Shown one piece after another: positions 16,900 through 29,586 of a stretch of 64,000 nt of DNA (positions are counted from its first letter, which is position 1; each line of letters opens with the position of its first letter). A program made the translations under genes and the position numbers. Below the pieces are notes generated by a model. It searched no databases. It worked only from the letters and a program-made list of their open reading frames with translations, and had not been told where the DNA came from. Source of the DNA: JBDXHU01 sp039989475 (GTDB taxonomy: Bacteria > Pseudomonadota > Gammaproteobacteria > Pseudomonadales > Halieaceae). The stretch spans positions 434,001-498,000 of the forward strand of contig JBDXHU010000009.1 in NCBI GenBank assembly GCA_039989475.1, written 5' to 3'.

Positions 16900-19007
16900 G
16901 CACCCCGGTCGAGGCGCAACTGCTGCAGCCTCGGCTGCAATTCCTCTTCCATAAAATCGGGTAGCTCAGCAGGCGAAAGAGCCTTACTGAAGTAAAAGCC
17001 CTGGATCTGGTCGCAGTGACGCTCATTGAGAAAACCCAGCTGTGCGGCGTTTTCCACACCTTCCGCAACCACTGTCAGGCCCAACTGTCGGCCCATGGCC
17101 AGTATGGCGGAACAGATCGCCGCATCATCGGCATTGGTGTGCAGATCGCGGATGAACGACTGATCGATCTTGAGCTTGTCCAGGGGGAAGCGCTTCAGGT
17201 AAGACAGCGAGGAATAGCCGGTGCCAAAATCATCGATGGCCACCGAGATCCCGGCTTCCTTGAAGGCATTCAGCAATTCAATAGTACCCTCCACATTTCC
17301 CAGCAGTACGCTCTCGGTAATCTCCAGCTCCAACTTCCAGGGTCGGACCGAATTCTTCCACATTGACTGCATGACAGATTGCAGCAGGTCATCGTGAGTG
17401 AATTGCAAGCTGGAGATATTCACCGCAACCTGCAGGTCCCGCAGTGGCGTATCCTGCCAGGCCTTCAGCTGACGACAGGCCTGCGCTACCACCCAGCGAC
17501 CCAGCTCGATTATCTGGCCGGTTTCCTCGGCCAGGGGAATAAAGTCCGCCGGGGATATCCAGCCGCGATCGGGATGTCGCCAGCGCAGCAAGGCCTCGAC
17601 ACCGATGACGGTCCAACTGCGCATGTCGATCTTGGGTTGGTAATGCAACTCCAGTTCATTGCACTGCAGGGCATTATTCAGATCAGACTCCAGCTCCATA
17701 TACTCCAGCGACCGGGCGTTCATGCTGGCATCGTAGACACGGAAGGTATTGCAGCCCTCCTCCTTGGCCTGGTACATGGCCGTATCGGCATTCATCAACA
17801 ACTGCTGCTCGTCTTTGCCGTGAAGAGGATAGATGGCGATACCGATACTGGGACTAATGACGAACTGGTGGCCCTGGCAACTGAAGGGCGCTGTCAGTGA
17901 CTCCCGAATACGCTGACATATATCCTCGACAACGCTGGCACGCGGCAGATCCGGTAAGAGGATAGTGAATTCATCACCGCCGATGCGGCAAACCTCAGCA
18001 CTTCCGGAACCACCCTCGTCGCGACCTGAGCCTCCCCGAATGCATTTGCGTAAGCGCGAGGCTACCGCACGCAACAGTGTGTCGCCGACTGAGTGACCAA
18101 AGGTATCGTTGATGCGCTTGAACCGGTCCAGGTCCAGGTACATCAGGGCGAACTGGGATCCCCTGCGACCAGCACGGGCTATTGCCTGGTTCAGCTTCTG
18201 CTTGAATTGTTCGCGATTGGGAAGACCGGTCAGATTATCAAAATAGGCCAGCTCATGAATCTTCTGCTCCGCTTCCAGGCGCGAGGTCACGTCGCGAATA
18301 ACCGCCAATACACTGGACTGATCGCGGCGAATCATCCGCGTCTCAAAGTGACGATCACTGTTCTCTACCTGGAACTCGAACTCCTGGATGACGTCGCCAT
18401 TCAGGACCTTGGCCACATTGATACGGATCTTGTCCATCAACTCGTCTGACAGACGATGGCCCGAATCGACCATTTCTGCCATGGTGTCATTATCCACGCC
18501 GGTGAACAGATTGTCGGCATTGAGGAACTCGATAACCTTGCCCACCGGGTTCAATACCGCGATCGCATCGGGAATGCCATTGATCAGGCTTTGCAGGCTG
18601 TTGTGTTCACTGCTGGCTCGCAGCAGGTGATGCAGCCTGAATGGCAGGGTATTGTTGTCGAAGGGCTTGGCAATAAAGTCAGTCGCGCCTATTTGGTAAG
18701 CCTTCGCAACCGACTCTGAATCGTTTTGTCCCGTGATCATCACGATCGGTGTGCGCACGCTGTCTTCCCGTGCGCGGATATATTCACACACGCTGAAACC
18801 GTCCATGAACGGCATCTGTACATCCAGCAAAAGCCCGTCGGGTTTCAAGTCCATGAACTTGTCTATCGCTTCAGCACCATCGCAGGCCGTCTCAACGTCA
18901 AAGCCGCCATTTTCGAAGACATGCTGCAGGATCAGTCGCGTGCCCCGGTCATCATCGGCGACCAGCAACAGCGGCCGTGTACGGCTGATACTGACAACCT
19001 TAGTCAT
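16890..19007 (-). CDS. Response regulator with PAS, GGDEF and EAL domains
   Basis: A REC domain (residues ~10-130, phospho-acceptor in LLLDVQMPF), a PAS-like sensor (~145-250), a GGDEF cyclase (intact RIGGDEF) and an EAL phosphodiesterase (GVEALLRWRHPD with downstream ITES and DDFGTGYSS). Both active-site motifs look complete, so the net effect on cyclic di-GMP cannot be told. I start it at the ATG at 19007, with AGGGG about 8 bases upstream. This start overlaps the last 8 bases of the histidine kinase gene, so phosphotransfer from that kinase is very likely. Fourth gene of the operon from 24506 to 16890. Confidence 0.95.
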   Translation of the reverse strand: MTKVVSISRTRPLLLVADDDRGTRLILQHVFENGGFDVETACDGAEAIDKFMDLKPDGLLLDVQMPFMDGFSVCEYIRAREDSVRTPIVMITGQNDSESVAKAYQIGATDFIAKPFDNNTLPFRLHHLLRASSEHNSLQSLINGIPDAIAVLNPVGKVIEFLNADNLFTGVDNDTMAEMVDSGHRLSDELMDKIRINVAKVLNGDVIQEFEFQVENSDRHFETRMIRRDQSSVLAVIRDVTSRLEAEQKIHELAYFDNLTGLPNREQFKQKLNQAIARAGRRGSQFALMYLDLDRFKRINDTFGHSVGDTLLRAVASRLRKCIRGGSGRDEGGSGSAEVCRIGGDEFTILLPDLPRASVVEDICQRIRESLTAPFSCQGHQFVISPSIGIAIYPLHGKDEQQLLMNADTAMYQAKEEGCNTFRVYDASMNARSLEYMELESDLNNALQCNELELHYQPKIDMRSWTVIGVEALLRWRHPDRGWISPADFIPLAEETGQIIELGRWVVAQACRQLKAWQDTPLRDLQVAVNISSLQFTHDDLLQSVMQSMWKNSVRPWKLELEITESVLLGNVEGTIELLNAFKEAGISVAIDDFGTGYSSLSYLKRFPLDKLKIDQSFIRDLHTNADDAAICSAILAMGRQLGLTVVAEGVENAAQLGFLNERHCDQIQGFYFSKALSPAELPDFMEEELQPRLQQLRLDRGALV

Positions 19008-21831
19008 GGGCCCAGCCCCTGGCATTACTATCCAGTGCGGACATAACCCGGCTGTACTCCGCCTCCAATTGCTCCGCGAGTGGCGCGCTTACCGTCAGGT
19101 CGTGGCGACGGGCCAGGGTCTCCAGGTCCAGGCACAGACGCGAAAGCGTCGTGGCACCTATATACTGACTGCCGCTCTTCAGGCTGTGTGCCGCTTCCTT
19201 GACGCTATCAGCGTCTGCGACCGACAAGCCGGCCGTCAACTGCTCCACCAGGTGGGGCGAGCTCTCCACGAAGGACTCTATGATCTCCTGCACCAACTCC
19301 GGACTGGTATCCTGCTCCAGGGCCGCCAACACCGCGTCATCCACCGCCTGCTTCCCTGCCGACCCGGATGGCGAGGGAGCCCGCGACTCTGATCTTGCAG
19401 CCAGCGGCTCCTCGAGAACAACACCCGGACTGGCCTCGCCCTGCTCCCGCCCAACCGCCGCCAGCAGAGCCTCCACAAGGCCTTCCTTGCTGAACGGCTT
19501 GGTCACGTAATCGTCCATGCCTGCCGCCAGGCATTTCTCCCGGTCGCCTTCCAGCGCATTCGCGGTCAGGGCGATGACGGGGGTGCGCGCGGATTCCTGA
19601 ACTTGCTCCCGATCCCGGATGCGCTGCGTTGCCTCGAAGCCATCCATGTTGGGCATCTGGCAGTCCATCAGCACAAGGTCATAGCGGTTCTCTGCCAGCA
19701 TATTGTAGGCTTCAAGCCCGTCGCGGGCGGTTGCAACGCTACAACCAATCTGCTCCAGCACACCGCAGGCCACTTTCTGGTTGACCGGGTTGTCCTCGGC
19801 CAGCAAAACGTGAAGTCCGAGGTTCACCTCCTCTGCGTCGCTGGCGGCGACCGCGACCGGCTGATTGGCCGGCAGCTCCGCCACACCGCCCAGCCGGGAT
19901 GCCAGCGTCCGGTGCAGGGCTTCACTATTGACCGGCTTGGTCAGGGCCGCTGATACGCCGGCTTGTTGCCATTGCAGGGAGTCACGGGAGGTCATCAATG
20001 AACTGAGCAGAACAATAGGCGTCAGCTCGTCAGACAGCTTCTCTCTCACCAGGCGCGACACTTCAAGTCCATTGAGGCCTGGCATCTCCATATCCAGTAT
20101 AAGAATGTCATAGCCGCCCTTATGCTTACGCGCAGCCTCAAACTCTGCCAATACCTTCGAGCCGCAATCAGCGGTCTCTACCTGCAAGCCCCAGGCCAGC
20201 AACTGGTGACGAAGAATGCGCAGATTGGTCGGGTTATCGTCGGCAATCAGGGCCCGTTTGCCCGTCAGGGCCTCGTCGCTACAAAGCGACTGCGGCAGTG
20301 TGCTCTGTGGCAAAGCAACACTGAACCAGAACGTCGAACCCAGTCCGAGTTCGCTAGTGACGCCAACCTCCCCACCCATCAGTGCGGCAAGTTCCCGGGT
20401 AATGGCAAGCCCCAGGCCGGTGCCACCGAAGTTTCGAGTGGTGGTTTCGTCTACCTGGCTGAAGGAATCAAAGATGTGCTGCTGCTTGTCTTCAGGAATA
20501 CCGACGCCGGTGTCCTTTATCTCGAATAACAGCTGCACTGTACCCGCCTTACAATCCTGTTCAGATACCCGTACCATCACCTCGCCTTGCTCGGTGAACT
20601 TGATGGCATTGCCTATCAAGTTGGTCAGCATCTGCCTGATCCTGAGCATATCCCCCTGCACACTCGTATGTACTTCCGGGGGAATATCGCAAATCAGTTC
20701 AAGACCCTTGGCTGAGCTGGTTTCCGCCAGCAACTCCATTGTCTCGGCAACAACCCGGCGCACGTCAAAATCGGCTATATCGAGCGCCAACTTACCCGAT
20801 TCAATCTTGGAAAAGTCGAGTATGTCGTTGATGATCATCAACAGGGATTCACCGGACTGTTTGATTGTCTTGATGAGATCCTGTTGGCGCTCATCAATGG
20901 TCGGGTGATCCATCAACAAGCCCGCCATACCCAGCACCCCATTCATGGGCGTACGGATTTCATGACTCATGCGCGCCAGGAAGTCGCTCTTGGCACGGGT
21001 CGCTTCTTCAGCCTTTTCTTTCTCTACTTGCAGGCTGTGGGTACGGGCGGCGACGCGTTCCTCCAACTCCTGGCGGTGGTTGGCCAGCCGACGATCGCGA
21101 ACATCCAGCTGCGCCAGCATCTGGTTGAATCCATCCACCAGCTCACCTACCTCGTCCTCGCTATGTTTCTGCGCCCGCAGTGTGAAATCCTGTCGCTGTG
21201 ACACCTGCTGGGTAATGTCCAGCAGGCCGGTCACCGGCCCAACAATTATCCGCTCCAGCACGCGTGACATCAGGTAAGCCAGCACGATAGAGCACAGCAG
21301 CGCCAGTCCACCAGTGAGCAGGAACCACAGCAGCTTGTCGACCAGGGCATCCAGGCTGGTGCAAATATAGAGATGGCCCACAACCTCATTTTCGTATACC
21401 ACCGGGGTCAGCAGGTTGAGCGCAGAAAAACCCTGGTACCAGAGATGGGGAGTGGATCCATCGTAGGGTTGCTGAAGCACTGTCGCTGGCAATTCCGGAT
21501 TGTAATTCAGCTGCGTCCCGCCAGGCATGGACCAGCCGGATATGGACTGCAGCTCTGTGTTCAGCAGGTGTGCGGAGCGAATATCCTGGTCGGCCTGAAT
21601 GGACGTCAATACCCGCATCGCCTGCAATTCGTCTTCAAACAAGAGTGCAGCCGCACTGTTGCGGGCCACGGCGCTGGCCAGGTTGGTCACATGGTTTTCC
21701 AATACCTGCCTGGAGAGAAACACCTCGCCCGCCAGCTGCAGGAAGAAACCTGTCAACAGGGCAACCGAGGCCGCAATGAGAATTACGGCTCGAACCTTGA
21801 CGGACAGTGAGTAACTGGAGAGGGCTTTCAT
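19000..21831 (-). CDS. Hybrid sensor histidine kinase (HAMP-HisKA-HATPase-REC-REC-Hpt)
   Basis: A 943-residue inner-membrane kinase: TM1 (~15-35), a periplasmic CHASE8-like sensor, TM2 (~165-190), HAMP, HisKA with SHEIRTPMNG, HATPase with NLIGNAIKF, DTGVGIP and GGTGLGL, two REC domains (LILDMEMPG; LVLMDCQMPN) and a C-terminal Hpt with AHSLKSGSQYIGA. All phosphorelay residues are present. Its ATG overlaps the stop of the YfiR-like gene (ATGA), and its end overlaps the GGDEF/EAL gene. The YfiR-like protein is a plausible periplasmic partner of the sensor region. Confidence 0.95.
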   Translation of the reverse strand: MKALSSYSLSVKVRAVILIAASVALLTGFFLQLAGEVFLSRQVLENHVTNLASAVARNSAAALLFEDELQAMRVLTSIQADQDIRSAHLLNTELQSISGWSMPGGTQLNYNPELPATVLQQPYDGSTPHLWYQGFSALNLLTPVVYENEVVGHLYICTSLDALVDKLLWFLLTGGLALLCSIVLAYLMSRVLERIIVGPVTGLLDITQQVSQRQDFTLRAQKHSEDEVGELVDGFNQMLAQLDVRDRRLANHRQELEERVAARTHSLQVEKEKAEEATRAKSDFLARMSHEIRTPMNGVLGMAGLLMDHPTIDERQQDLIKTIKQSGESLLMIINDILDFSKIESGKLALDIADFDVRRVVAETMELLAETSSAKGLELICDIPPEVHTSVQGDMLRIRQMLTNLIGNAIKFTEQGEVMVRVSEQDCKAGTVQLLFEIKDTGVGIPEDKQQHIFDSFSQVDETTTRNFGGTGLGLAITRELAALMGGEVGVTSELGLGSTFWFSVALPQSTLPQSLCSDEALTGKRALIADDNPTNLRILRHQLLAWGLQVETADCGSKVLAEFEAARKHKGGYDILILDMEMPGLNGLEVSRLVREKLSDELTPIVLLSSLMTSRDSLQWQQAGVSAALTKPVNSEALHRTLASRLGGVAELPANQPVAVAASDAEEVNLGLHVLLAEDNPVNQKVACGVLEQIGCSVATARDGLEAYNMLAENRYDLVLMDCQMPNMDGFEATQRIRDREQVQESARTPVIALTANALEGDREKCLAAGMDDYVTKPFSKEGLVEALLAAVGREQGEASPGVVLEEPLAARSESRAPSPSGSAGKQAVDDAVLAALEQDTSPELVQEIIESFVESSPHLVEQLTAGLSVADADSVKEAAHSLKSGSQYIGATTLSRLCLDLETLARRHDLTVSAPLAEQLEAEYSRVMSALDSNARGWAHD

Positions 21832-22430
21832 CGCGAACTCCCGCCATCGTTTCTTTTAAACACCGTGGCCAACTCCAGCAACTGGGAGTTGTACTCCAGC
21901 CCCGCGCGCTTGCTGGCCGTCGCGTTGATACGAATGTTGACGCGCCTGCGGCCCTTGGCCAGCGACAGCATGCCGCCTTGCTCTGCGAACTCGCGGTAGT
22001 TGCCCACGGTCAGGACTGCCTGCCCGTCCAGTCCGCGAAAGGTGTTCCCATTGACAGCCTGTTCCGGGCTGGTAAAAAACAGCACATGGCAGCCGGAGTC
22101 GCTGCCATTGCTACCTGTGGGCAGTTCTACCACCTCAATGGGACGCGCACCTACCGAGCGCTGTTCAAGTGCTTGTAGAGCCGCGCGGTAGTCCTCAGAC
22201 GGATAGGTACAAATCTTTAGCGCTGCATCTGTGCCAGCAAAGCTGCCCTGTGGCCACTGCACAAACTTGGTCACGTTGTAGAGCAGTGCGACCGCCACCT
22301 CGCTTTCGCTAAACCGATCCCGGCTCAGGGCTGTTGCGCTGCAATAAATCAGCACTACGCCAAGCAGCATCGCCAAAGCTCTTCGCGAGCTGCGATCCGG
22401 TAGAAGCGGCAGGGGGCACTGGGGAGTCAT
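21828..22430 (-). CDS. YfiR-like periplasmic protein (DUF4154)
   Basis: A 200-residue protein with an N-terminal signal (ALAMLLGVVLIYCSATALS) and the DUF4154 pattern EVAVALLYNVTKFVQWP ... ICTYPSEDYRAALQALE ... VLFFTSPEQ ... VLTVGNYREFAEQGGMLSLA ... INATASKRAGLEYNSQLLELATV. The closing part (RINATASKRAGLEYNSQLL) is typical of YfiR, which in Pseudomonas restrains the cyclase YfiN. Here it sits before a hybrid kinase, not a YfiN, suggesting that its partner is the CHASE-type sensor. Located 12 bases after the TonB receptor stop, same strand. Confidence 0.9.
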   Translation of the reverse strand: MTPQCPLPLLPDRSSRRALAMLLGVVLIYCSATALSRDRFSESEVAVALLYNVTKFVQWPQGSFAGTDAALKICTYPSEDYRAALQALEQRSVGARPIEVVELPTGSNGSDSGCHVLFFTSPEQAVNGNTFRGLDGQAVLTVGNYREFAEQGGMLSLAKGRRRVNIRINATASKRAGLEYNSQLLELATVFKRNDGGSSR

Positions 22431-22442
22431 TAGCCGGGCGCC

Positions 22443-24506
22443 CTAGAAGTTGAACCGAATTTCGGCCCGATACGAGCGCTCGATTTCGACGGGAACCAAC
22501 TCTCGCTGTACCGACTCATACTCTGGATGTGCGCTTTCAAGCAGGTTTTTCCCATGCAGGGAAAGATCCAGGTTCGGCGTGAGCTGCCAGGAGAGCCTCA
22601 GGTTCAGCTCCCAGTAATCGTCGATTTTGTAATAGTCGACGTCGTCAGCGTAGCGCAACCACGCGTCAAACTGAGCACGATTACCCAAATCCATACGCGA
22701 TTGCAGCGAGAACAGGTGGTTGACATCCCAACGCGAGCTACTGGCTGACTGACCATCGGGATTGATCTCGTAGTCAAGGTAGGAGTATGCCCCCAGTAAT
22801 TGCCACCACTCCCGAGCCTGCCAACTGACCGCTATTTCAGCGCCCACTGACTCACTGTCGCTGGCATTGGCAAGGTCTGTCTTCAGCACCAGCAAGGCGG
22901 TTTCGGGGTCCGCCAGACAACCAGGGAATGGATCCATGGACGGCTTGCAAAAAATGCCATCGAACTTGGGCCAGCGGGTATTCTGGTATTCGTTGTAATA
23001 GAACGCCATATCCAGGTTGAAGGAGGGGCTTATTTGCGACCGGTAACCTGCCTCGAAGGCCAACAGGTCCTCGGATTTCATGTTTCCCGTGCCTTCCAGG
23101 CTCACGAAGATTGGCAGCTCTGTATCCGGCGCCGTTTCCGGGAAGTGTTCCTTCAGTGGCACTGAAACCCGCCCGTACTGTTCTGCGACAGCCGGGGAGC
23201 GAACCGCACTGGTAATTGCAATCCAGGCACTGCTGCGAGGGCTCACGTTCCACAGCAGCCTGGCACTGGGCATGAATTCCAGGTCGGAATCAGAGGTATC
23301 GTTGTGCTCAAGCTTGGCGCCCAGGGTCAGCGAGAGCCGGTCCTCCAGGAATTTGATTTCATCCTGCAGGAACAGGCTGACAATCAGGTTATCGTAGTAG
23401 GTCTCATCCATGGCCTGGGATTCGGAACCATTGATCTCGAGATCGTGGTAGCGAACAGTGCCTCCACCGATCACGTCATGACCATCCCAGGCCAGGGAGC
23501 GGTGCTGGAGCTCGAACTCCACGGTCTGCTTATCCTCACCCCAGTTCGGGTCATTGCGGTCCATGTAGTCAAAGTAGGCCTGGGCGGTAGTTTGACTGCC
23601 ATTGTCATAAATACGGTCCCAGCGGCCCAGCACGGAAAAGCCTTCCGAATCGGTATCATCGTCCGTGCGCACACGACTGTAGGATGGATCGAACTCAAGC
23701 ACATTGAATGAAGCACCCGACTTGATATCGTAGCCGTCCGTGGTGAGCATGAGCGTGTCGGACTCGTTCAACTGCCAGTCGATGCGCCCACCCAGGCGCA
23801 GGTTATCCGCCGTATCATTGGTGGAATTGCCCATCGGGTCCTCGTTACCATCCCTGTCCTGGCTCTGCAGGTAGACACGGTAGGCAGCCTCCGACCCCAG
23901 GGTGCTACCCCAGCGCAGGGTCAGGTCGTGGTTCACCTGGTTACCCGTACTGGCCACCGCCAGGCCACCTTGTGCGTCATCCGCGTGACGGGTTACCACG
24001 TTGATAACCCCGTTGACCGCATTGACACCCCACAGCGCGGTGCCAGGGCCCCTGATCACCTCGATCCGCTCTATATCAGCCATTGGAACCTGCTGGATGT
24101 CCCAGTACACGCCCGAGTAGGCGGGCGTGTACATGGTGCGGCCATCAATCATCATCAGCATTTTGCTGGCGTAGCGGTCGTTGGAACCACGCGCGCTCAC
24201 CGCGTAGTTATTGCCATCAATCTGCCCGACATGCATACCCGGCACCATGCGCAGCGCCTCGGGAATATTGGTGGCGCCGGAGCGCTCTATGTCTTCAGCG
24301 GAAATTACAAAGGCCGCAGCAGCGGTTTCAGAGAGTTTCTGCGCCTTGCGGGAAGCACCTGTCACCTGGATATTGAGCAGTTCCTCAAGCGACAGGTCGA
24401 ACAGGCTATCGGAAGCGGCCTCCCGGGCAGAGGTGTTGACCGCCACAGACAGGGCGGCACTCAGAATCAAACCCCTGGTCATGAGGCCGCGATAGTTGGT
24501 TTTCAT
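22443..24506 (-). CDS. TonB-dependent outer-membrane receptor
   Basis: A ~687-residue receptor. Signal peptide ends near VNTSARE; SLEELLNIQVTGASRKAQKLSE resembles a TonB box and pre-plug; the plug follows (IPEALRMVPGMHVGQIDGNNYAVSARG ... IERIEVIRGPGTALWGVNAVNGVINVVTR), then a 22-strand-like barrel ending in an aromatic (EIRFNF). Ligand unknown; vitamin B12- or siderophore-type receptors share this shape. I start it at the ATG at 24506 because it gives a normal signal peptide (the frame extends to 24617 without one). First gene of the operon TBDR-YfiR-kinase-GGDEF/EAL, so perhaps a ligand-sensing input. Confidence 0.93.
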   Translation of the reverse strand: MKTNYRGLMTRGLILSAALSVAVNTSAREAASDSLFDLSLEELLNIQVTGASRKAQKLSETAAAAFVISAEDIERSGATNIPEALRMVPGMHVGQIDGNNYAVSARGSNDRYASKMLMMIDGRTMYTPAYSGVYWDIQQVPMADIERIEVIRGPGTALWGVNAVNGVINVVTRHADDAQGGLAVASTGNQVNHDLTLRWGSTLGSEAAYRVYLQSQDRDGNEDPMGNSTNDTADNLRLGGRIDWQLNESDTLMLTTDGYDIKSGASFNVLEFDPSYSRVRTDDDTDSEGFSVLGRWDRIYDNGSQTTAQAYFDYMDRNDPNWGEDKQTVEFELQHRSLAWDGHDVIGGGTVRYHDLEINGSESQAMDETYYDNLIVSLFLQDEIKFLEDRLSLTLGAKLEHNDTSDSDLEFMPSARLLWNVSPRSSAWIAITSAVRSPAVAEQYGRVSVPLKEHFPETAPDTELPIFVSLEGTGNMKSEDLLAFEAGYRSQISPSFNLDMAFYYNEYQNTRWPKFDGIFCKPSMDPFPGCLADPETALLVLKTDLANASDSESVGAEIAVSWQAREWWQLLGAYSYLDYEINPDGQSASSSRWDVNHLFSLQSRMDLGNRAQFDAWLRYADDVDYYKIDDYWELNLRLSWQLTPNLDLSLHGKNLLESAHPEYESVQRELVPVEIERSYRAEIRFNF

Positions 24507-24615
24507 AGCCTTTCTGGTCTCGAAAAGTTCCTCGTCTAGATAGGGTATCGACCGTATAAGTGAGTACTTTAGAGGCCTGCAGCCGCCAGCCGTGACGTGG
24601 CGGACTCCAGAACGC

Positions 24616-24638
24616 AAAAAAGCCCGCTATTGCGGGCT
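24616..24638 (-). terminator. Terminator downstream of tRNA-Ser
   Basis: Perfect 7-bp stem AGCCCGC/GCGGGCT with a four-base loop; on the minus strand it is followed by six U. It ends transcription from the tRNA-Ser gene before the TonB receptor. Confidence 0.9.
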
Positions 24639-24711
24639 CTTGGGGCGGGGGCGTGGCACTGAAGTGCAGGGTCACTGAGGCGACGGGGCCACAGGGAGTG
24701 TGGAGAGTATA

Positions 24712-24802
24712 TGGCGGAGAGGGAGGGATTCGAACCCTCGATACGCTATTAACGTATACTCCCTTAGCAGGGGAGCGCCTTCGACCACTCGGCCACCTCT
24801 CC
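24712..24802 (-). tRNA. tRNA-Ser (anticodon GCU)
   Basis: Reverse-strand tRNA of 91 bases with a long variable arm and encoded CCA. Acceptor GGAGAGG pairs with CCTCTCC; the anticodon arm CTCCC-CTGCTAA-GGGAG reads GCU; the T-loop is TTCGAAT. Location just downstream of csrA is the usual gammaproteobacterial order. Confidence 0.97.
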
Positions 24803-24856
24803 GTAAGGCGCGGGATAATACCACAACCGTTACAAAATCAAAGGGTTGGAGCGGGC

Positions 24857-25042
24857 TTATTGCTCGTGTTTTTCGTCATCTTCGTGCTGAATGCGGTTGT
24901 AGATTTCTTCCCTGTGTACCGCGATGTCCTTGGGGGCATTAACACCCAGCCGCACCTGATTACCTTTGACACCCAGCACGGTCACGGTGACTTCGTCACC
25001 GACCATCAGTGTCTCGCCTACCCGGCGGGTCAGAATCAGCAT
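24857..25042 (-). CDS. csrA: Carbon storage regulator CsrA
   Basis: A 61-residue RNA-binding dimer subunit. It begins MLILTRRVGETLMVGDEVTV and keeps the conserved GVNAPKDIAVHREEIYNRI with the RNA-contacting Arg44-region and L4/R6-type residues of the beta1 strand. It controls translation of many mRNAs and is usually titrated by CsrB-like RNAs, which are not seen here. It lies between lysC and tRNA-Ser, the classic gammaproteobacterial arrangement. Confidence 0.98.
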   Translation of the reverse strand: MLILTRRVGETLMVGDEVTVTVLGVKGNQVRLGVNAPKDIAVHREEIYNRIQHEDDEKHEQ

Positions 25043-25125
25043 ATCCTTGTTCTCCGTTCCTTTATTCCCTGAGGAACAACGTAAACTCTAAGTATTGTTG
25101 AGAATTCGTTTTTTGCCAGTTTCCC

Positions 25126-26363
25126 TTAGGCAATAGATTCCTGCTCAGGTTCCTGGTCCAGCCCAAAGGCTGAATGCAGCGCCCTCACCGCGAGCTCGAT
25201 AAACTTCTCATCGATGATCACCGAGATCTTGATTTCAGACGTACTGATCATCTGGATGTTAATGCCGACCTCCGCCAGGGTGGCAAACATCTTGCTGGCG
25301 ACGCCCGCATGGGAGCGCATGCCCACCCCCACCAGGGAGATTTTGGCGATTCTGTCATCCGTGCGTACCTCGCGGGCGCCCAACTCACCCGCCACCCGGC
25401 GCAGTATTTCCTCCGCCCGTGGCATTTCGTTGCGATGCACGGTGAAGGTAAAGTCAGTGCTCTTGTCATCGGCAACGTTCTGCACGATCACGTCGACCTC
25501 AATATTGGCCTCGCCCACCGGCCCCAGGATCTTGTAAGCAACACCCGGGCTGTCCGGGACGCCCAGTACGGTTAACTTGGCCTCATCACGGGTGAAGGCT
25601 ATGCCCGCAATCGTCGGAGTTTCCATATCGCTTTCTTCCTCCAGTCGGATCAGCGTTCCCGGCCCGTCCTCAAAACTGTGCAGGACCCGCAGGGGTACAT
25701 TGTATTTGCCGGCAAATTCCACGGCGCGAATCTGCAGCACCTTGGAGCCCATGCTGGCCATTTCCAGCATTTCCTCAAAGGTGATGGTATCGAGACGACG
25801 GGCACCATCGACCATTCTCGGGTCGGTGGTGTAAACCCCATCGACATCGGTATAGATCTGGCACTCGTCGGCTTTCAGTGCCGCGGCCAGTGCCACCGCC
25901 GTGGTATCTGAACCACCACGGCCCAGGGTGGTGATATTGCCGTGCTCATCCACCCCCTGGAACCCCGCCACCACCAGCACAAAACCCTGGGACAGGTCGG
26001 CGTGCAGGCGACTGTCATCGATATCCTTGATCCGCGCCTTGGTATGCGAATCATCCGTCAGAATCCGCACCTGGCTGCCGTTATAGGACTTGGCTTTCAC
26101 CCCGCGCTTGTTCAGCGCCATGCTCAGCAGAGCCGTGGTGACCTGCTCGCCGGTTGATACCAGCACATCCATTTCCCGCGGCGTCGGAGCATCCTCAACC
26201 GCGTGCGCCAGTTCAATCAGGCGATTGGTTTCGCCAGACATGGCAGACACCACCACCACCAGGTTGTGGCCGTCGGCGCGAAACCCGGCAATCTTGTCGG
26301 CAACCTGTTCGATTTTGTGCACGCCACCGACCGAGGTGCCGCCAAATTTCTGGACAATCAAAC

Positions 26364-26367
<4 letters not shown>
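25126..26367 (-). CDS. lysC: Aspartate kinase
   Basis: A 413-residue monofunctional aspartokinase catalysing the first step of lysine, threonine and methionine synthesis. The ATP-site KFGGTSVG begins at residue 7; LGRGGSDTTAVALAAAL is the catalytic-domain signature; two ACT domains occupy residues ~265-405 and should mediate feedback by lysine and threonine. The start overlaps the alaS stop by four bases (ATGA), so the two genes are coupled. Confidence 0.97.
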
Positions 26368-28988
<2,621 letters not shown>

Positions 28989-28990
28989 CG

Positions 28991-29350
28991 TCATTCCCCC
29001 AGGCCTGCAGCCAACTGGCCTTCGCTAAGGGTCTTGCCGGCCAGGATATGCAGGTGCAGATGGAATATGGTCTGGCCACCGCCAGCGCCGTTGTTAACGA
29101 TCAGGCGAAAACCGTCACTCACCCCCAGTTGCTCGGCAATCTTGCCCACCGCCAGCATCAGGTGCCCCAACAGGGCCTGGTCTTCCGCCTCGGCATCAGA
29201 CAGTTTGCTAATCGCCTTGCGCGGAATGACCAGCACATGCACAGGCGCCTGCGGGTGCAGGTCGTGGATGGCGACACAATGTTCATCTTCATAGATGAAC
29301 TCGGCGGGGATCTCCCCGCTGACGATCTTGGCAAAGATAGTATCTGACAT
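28991..29350 (-). CDS. hinT: Histidine triad nucleotide-binding protein (HinT)
   Basis: A 119-residue HIT-family purine nucleoside phosphoramidase-like protein. It carries HVLVIPRK and the triad FHLHLHILAG, with the His nucleophile in place. The stop codon region overlaps the alaS start within a few bases, placing it in the same transcript. Role in the cell is housekeeping; natural substrate uncertain. Confidence 0.93.
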   Translation of the reverse strand: MSDTIFAKIVSGEIPAEFIYEDEHCVAIHDLHPQAPVHVLVIPRKAISKLSDAEAEDQALLGHLMLAVGKIAEQLGVSDGFRLIVNNGAGGGQTIFHLHLHILAGKTLSEGQLAAGLGE

Positions 29351-29355
29351 GCTGC

Positions 29356-29541
29356 TTATCCCAGTTTTTCGTCGGCGCTAAGTTGACGCGCCTCTTCTTC
29401 CAGCATCACCGGGATACCGTCGCGAACGGGATAGGCCAGGCCGCTGGCCTTGCAGACCAGTTCCTGCTTGTCCTCGTCGTATTCCAGTGGCGCCTTGCTC
29501 ACCGGGCAGACCAGGATACTCAACAGTTTCTTGTCGATCAT
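29356..29541 (-). CDS. Trm112/YcaR-family small protein
   Basis: A 61-residue protein with LLSILVCPVSKAPLEY ... ELVCKASGLAYPVRDGIPVML, matching the Trm112-like family (activator of methyltransferases in eukaryotes; YcaR in E. coli). One cysteine of each usual pair is present (CPVS, ELVC), so the zinc site is degenerate as in most bacterial forms. It is five bases from hinT and transcribed the same way. No kdsB, its usual neighbour, is next to it. Confidence 0.85.
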   Translation of the reverse strand: MIDKKLLSILVCPVSKAPLEYDEDKQELVCKASGLAYPVRDGIPVMLEEEARQLSADEKLG

Positions 29542-29586
29542 CCGTGCTATTCCTGCTTCGATTTAAGGGCGCGAATTATACGCTAG

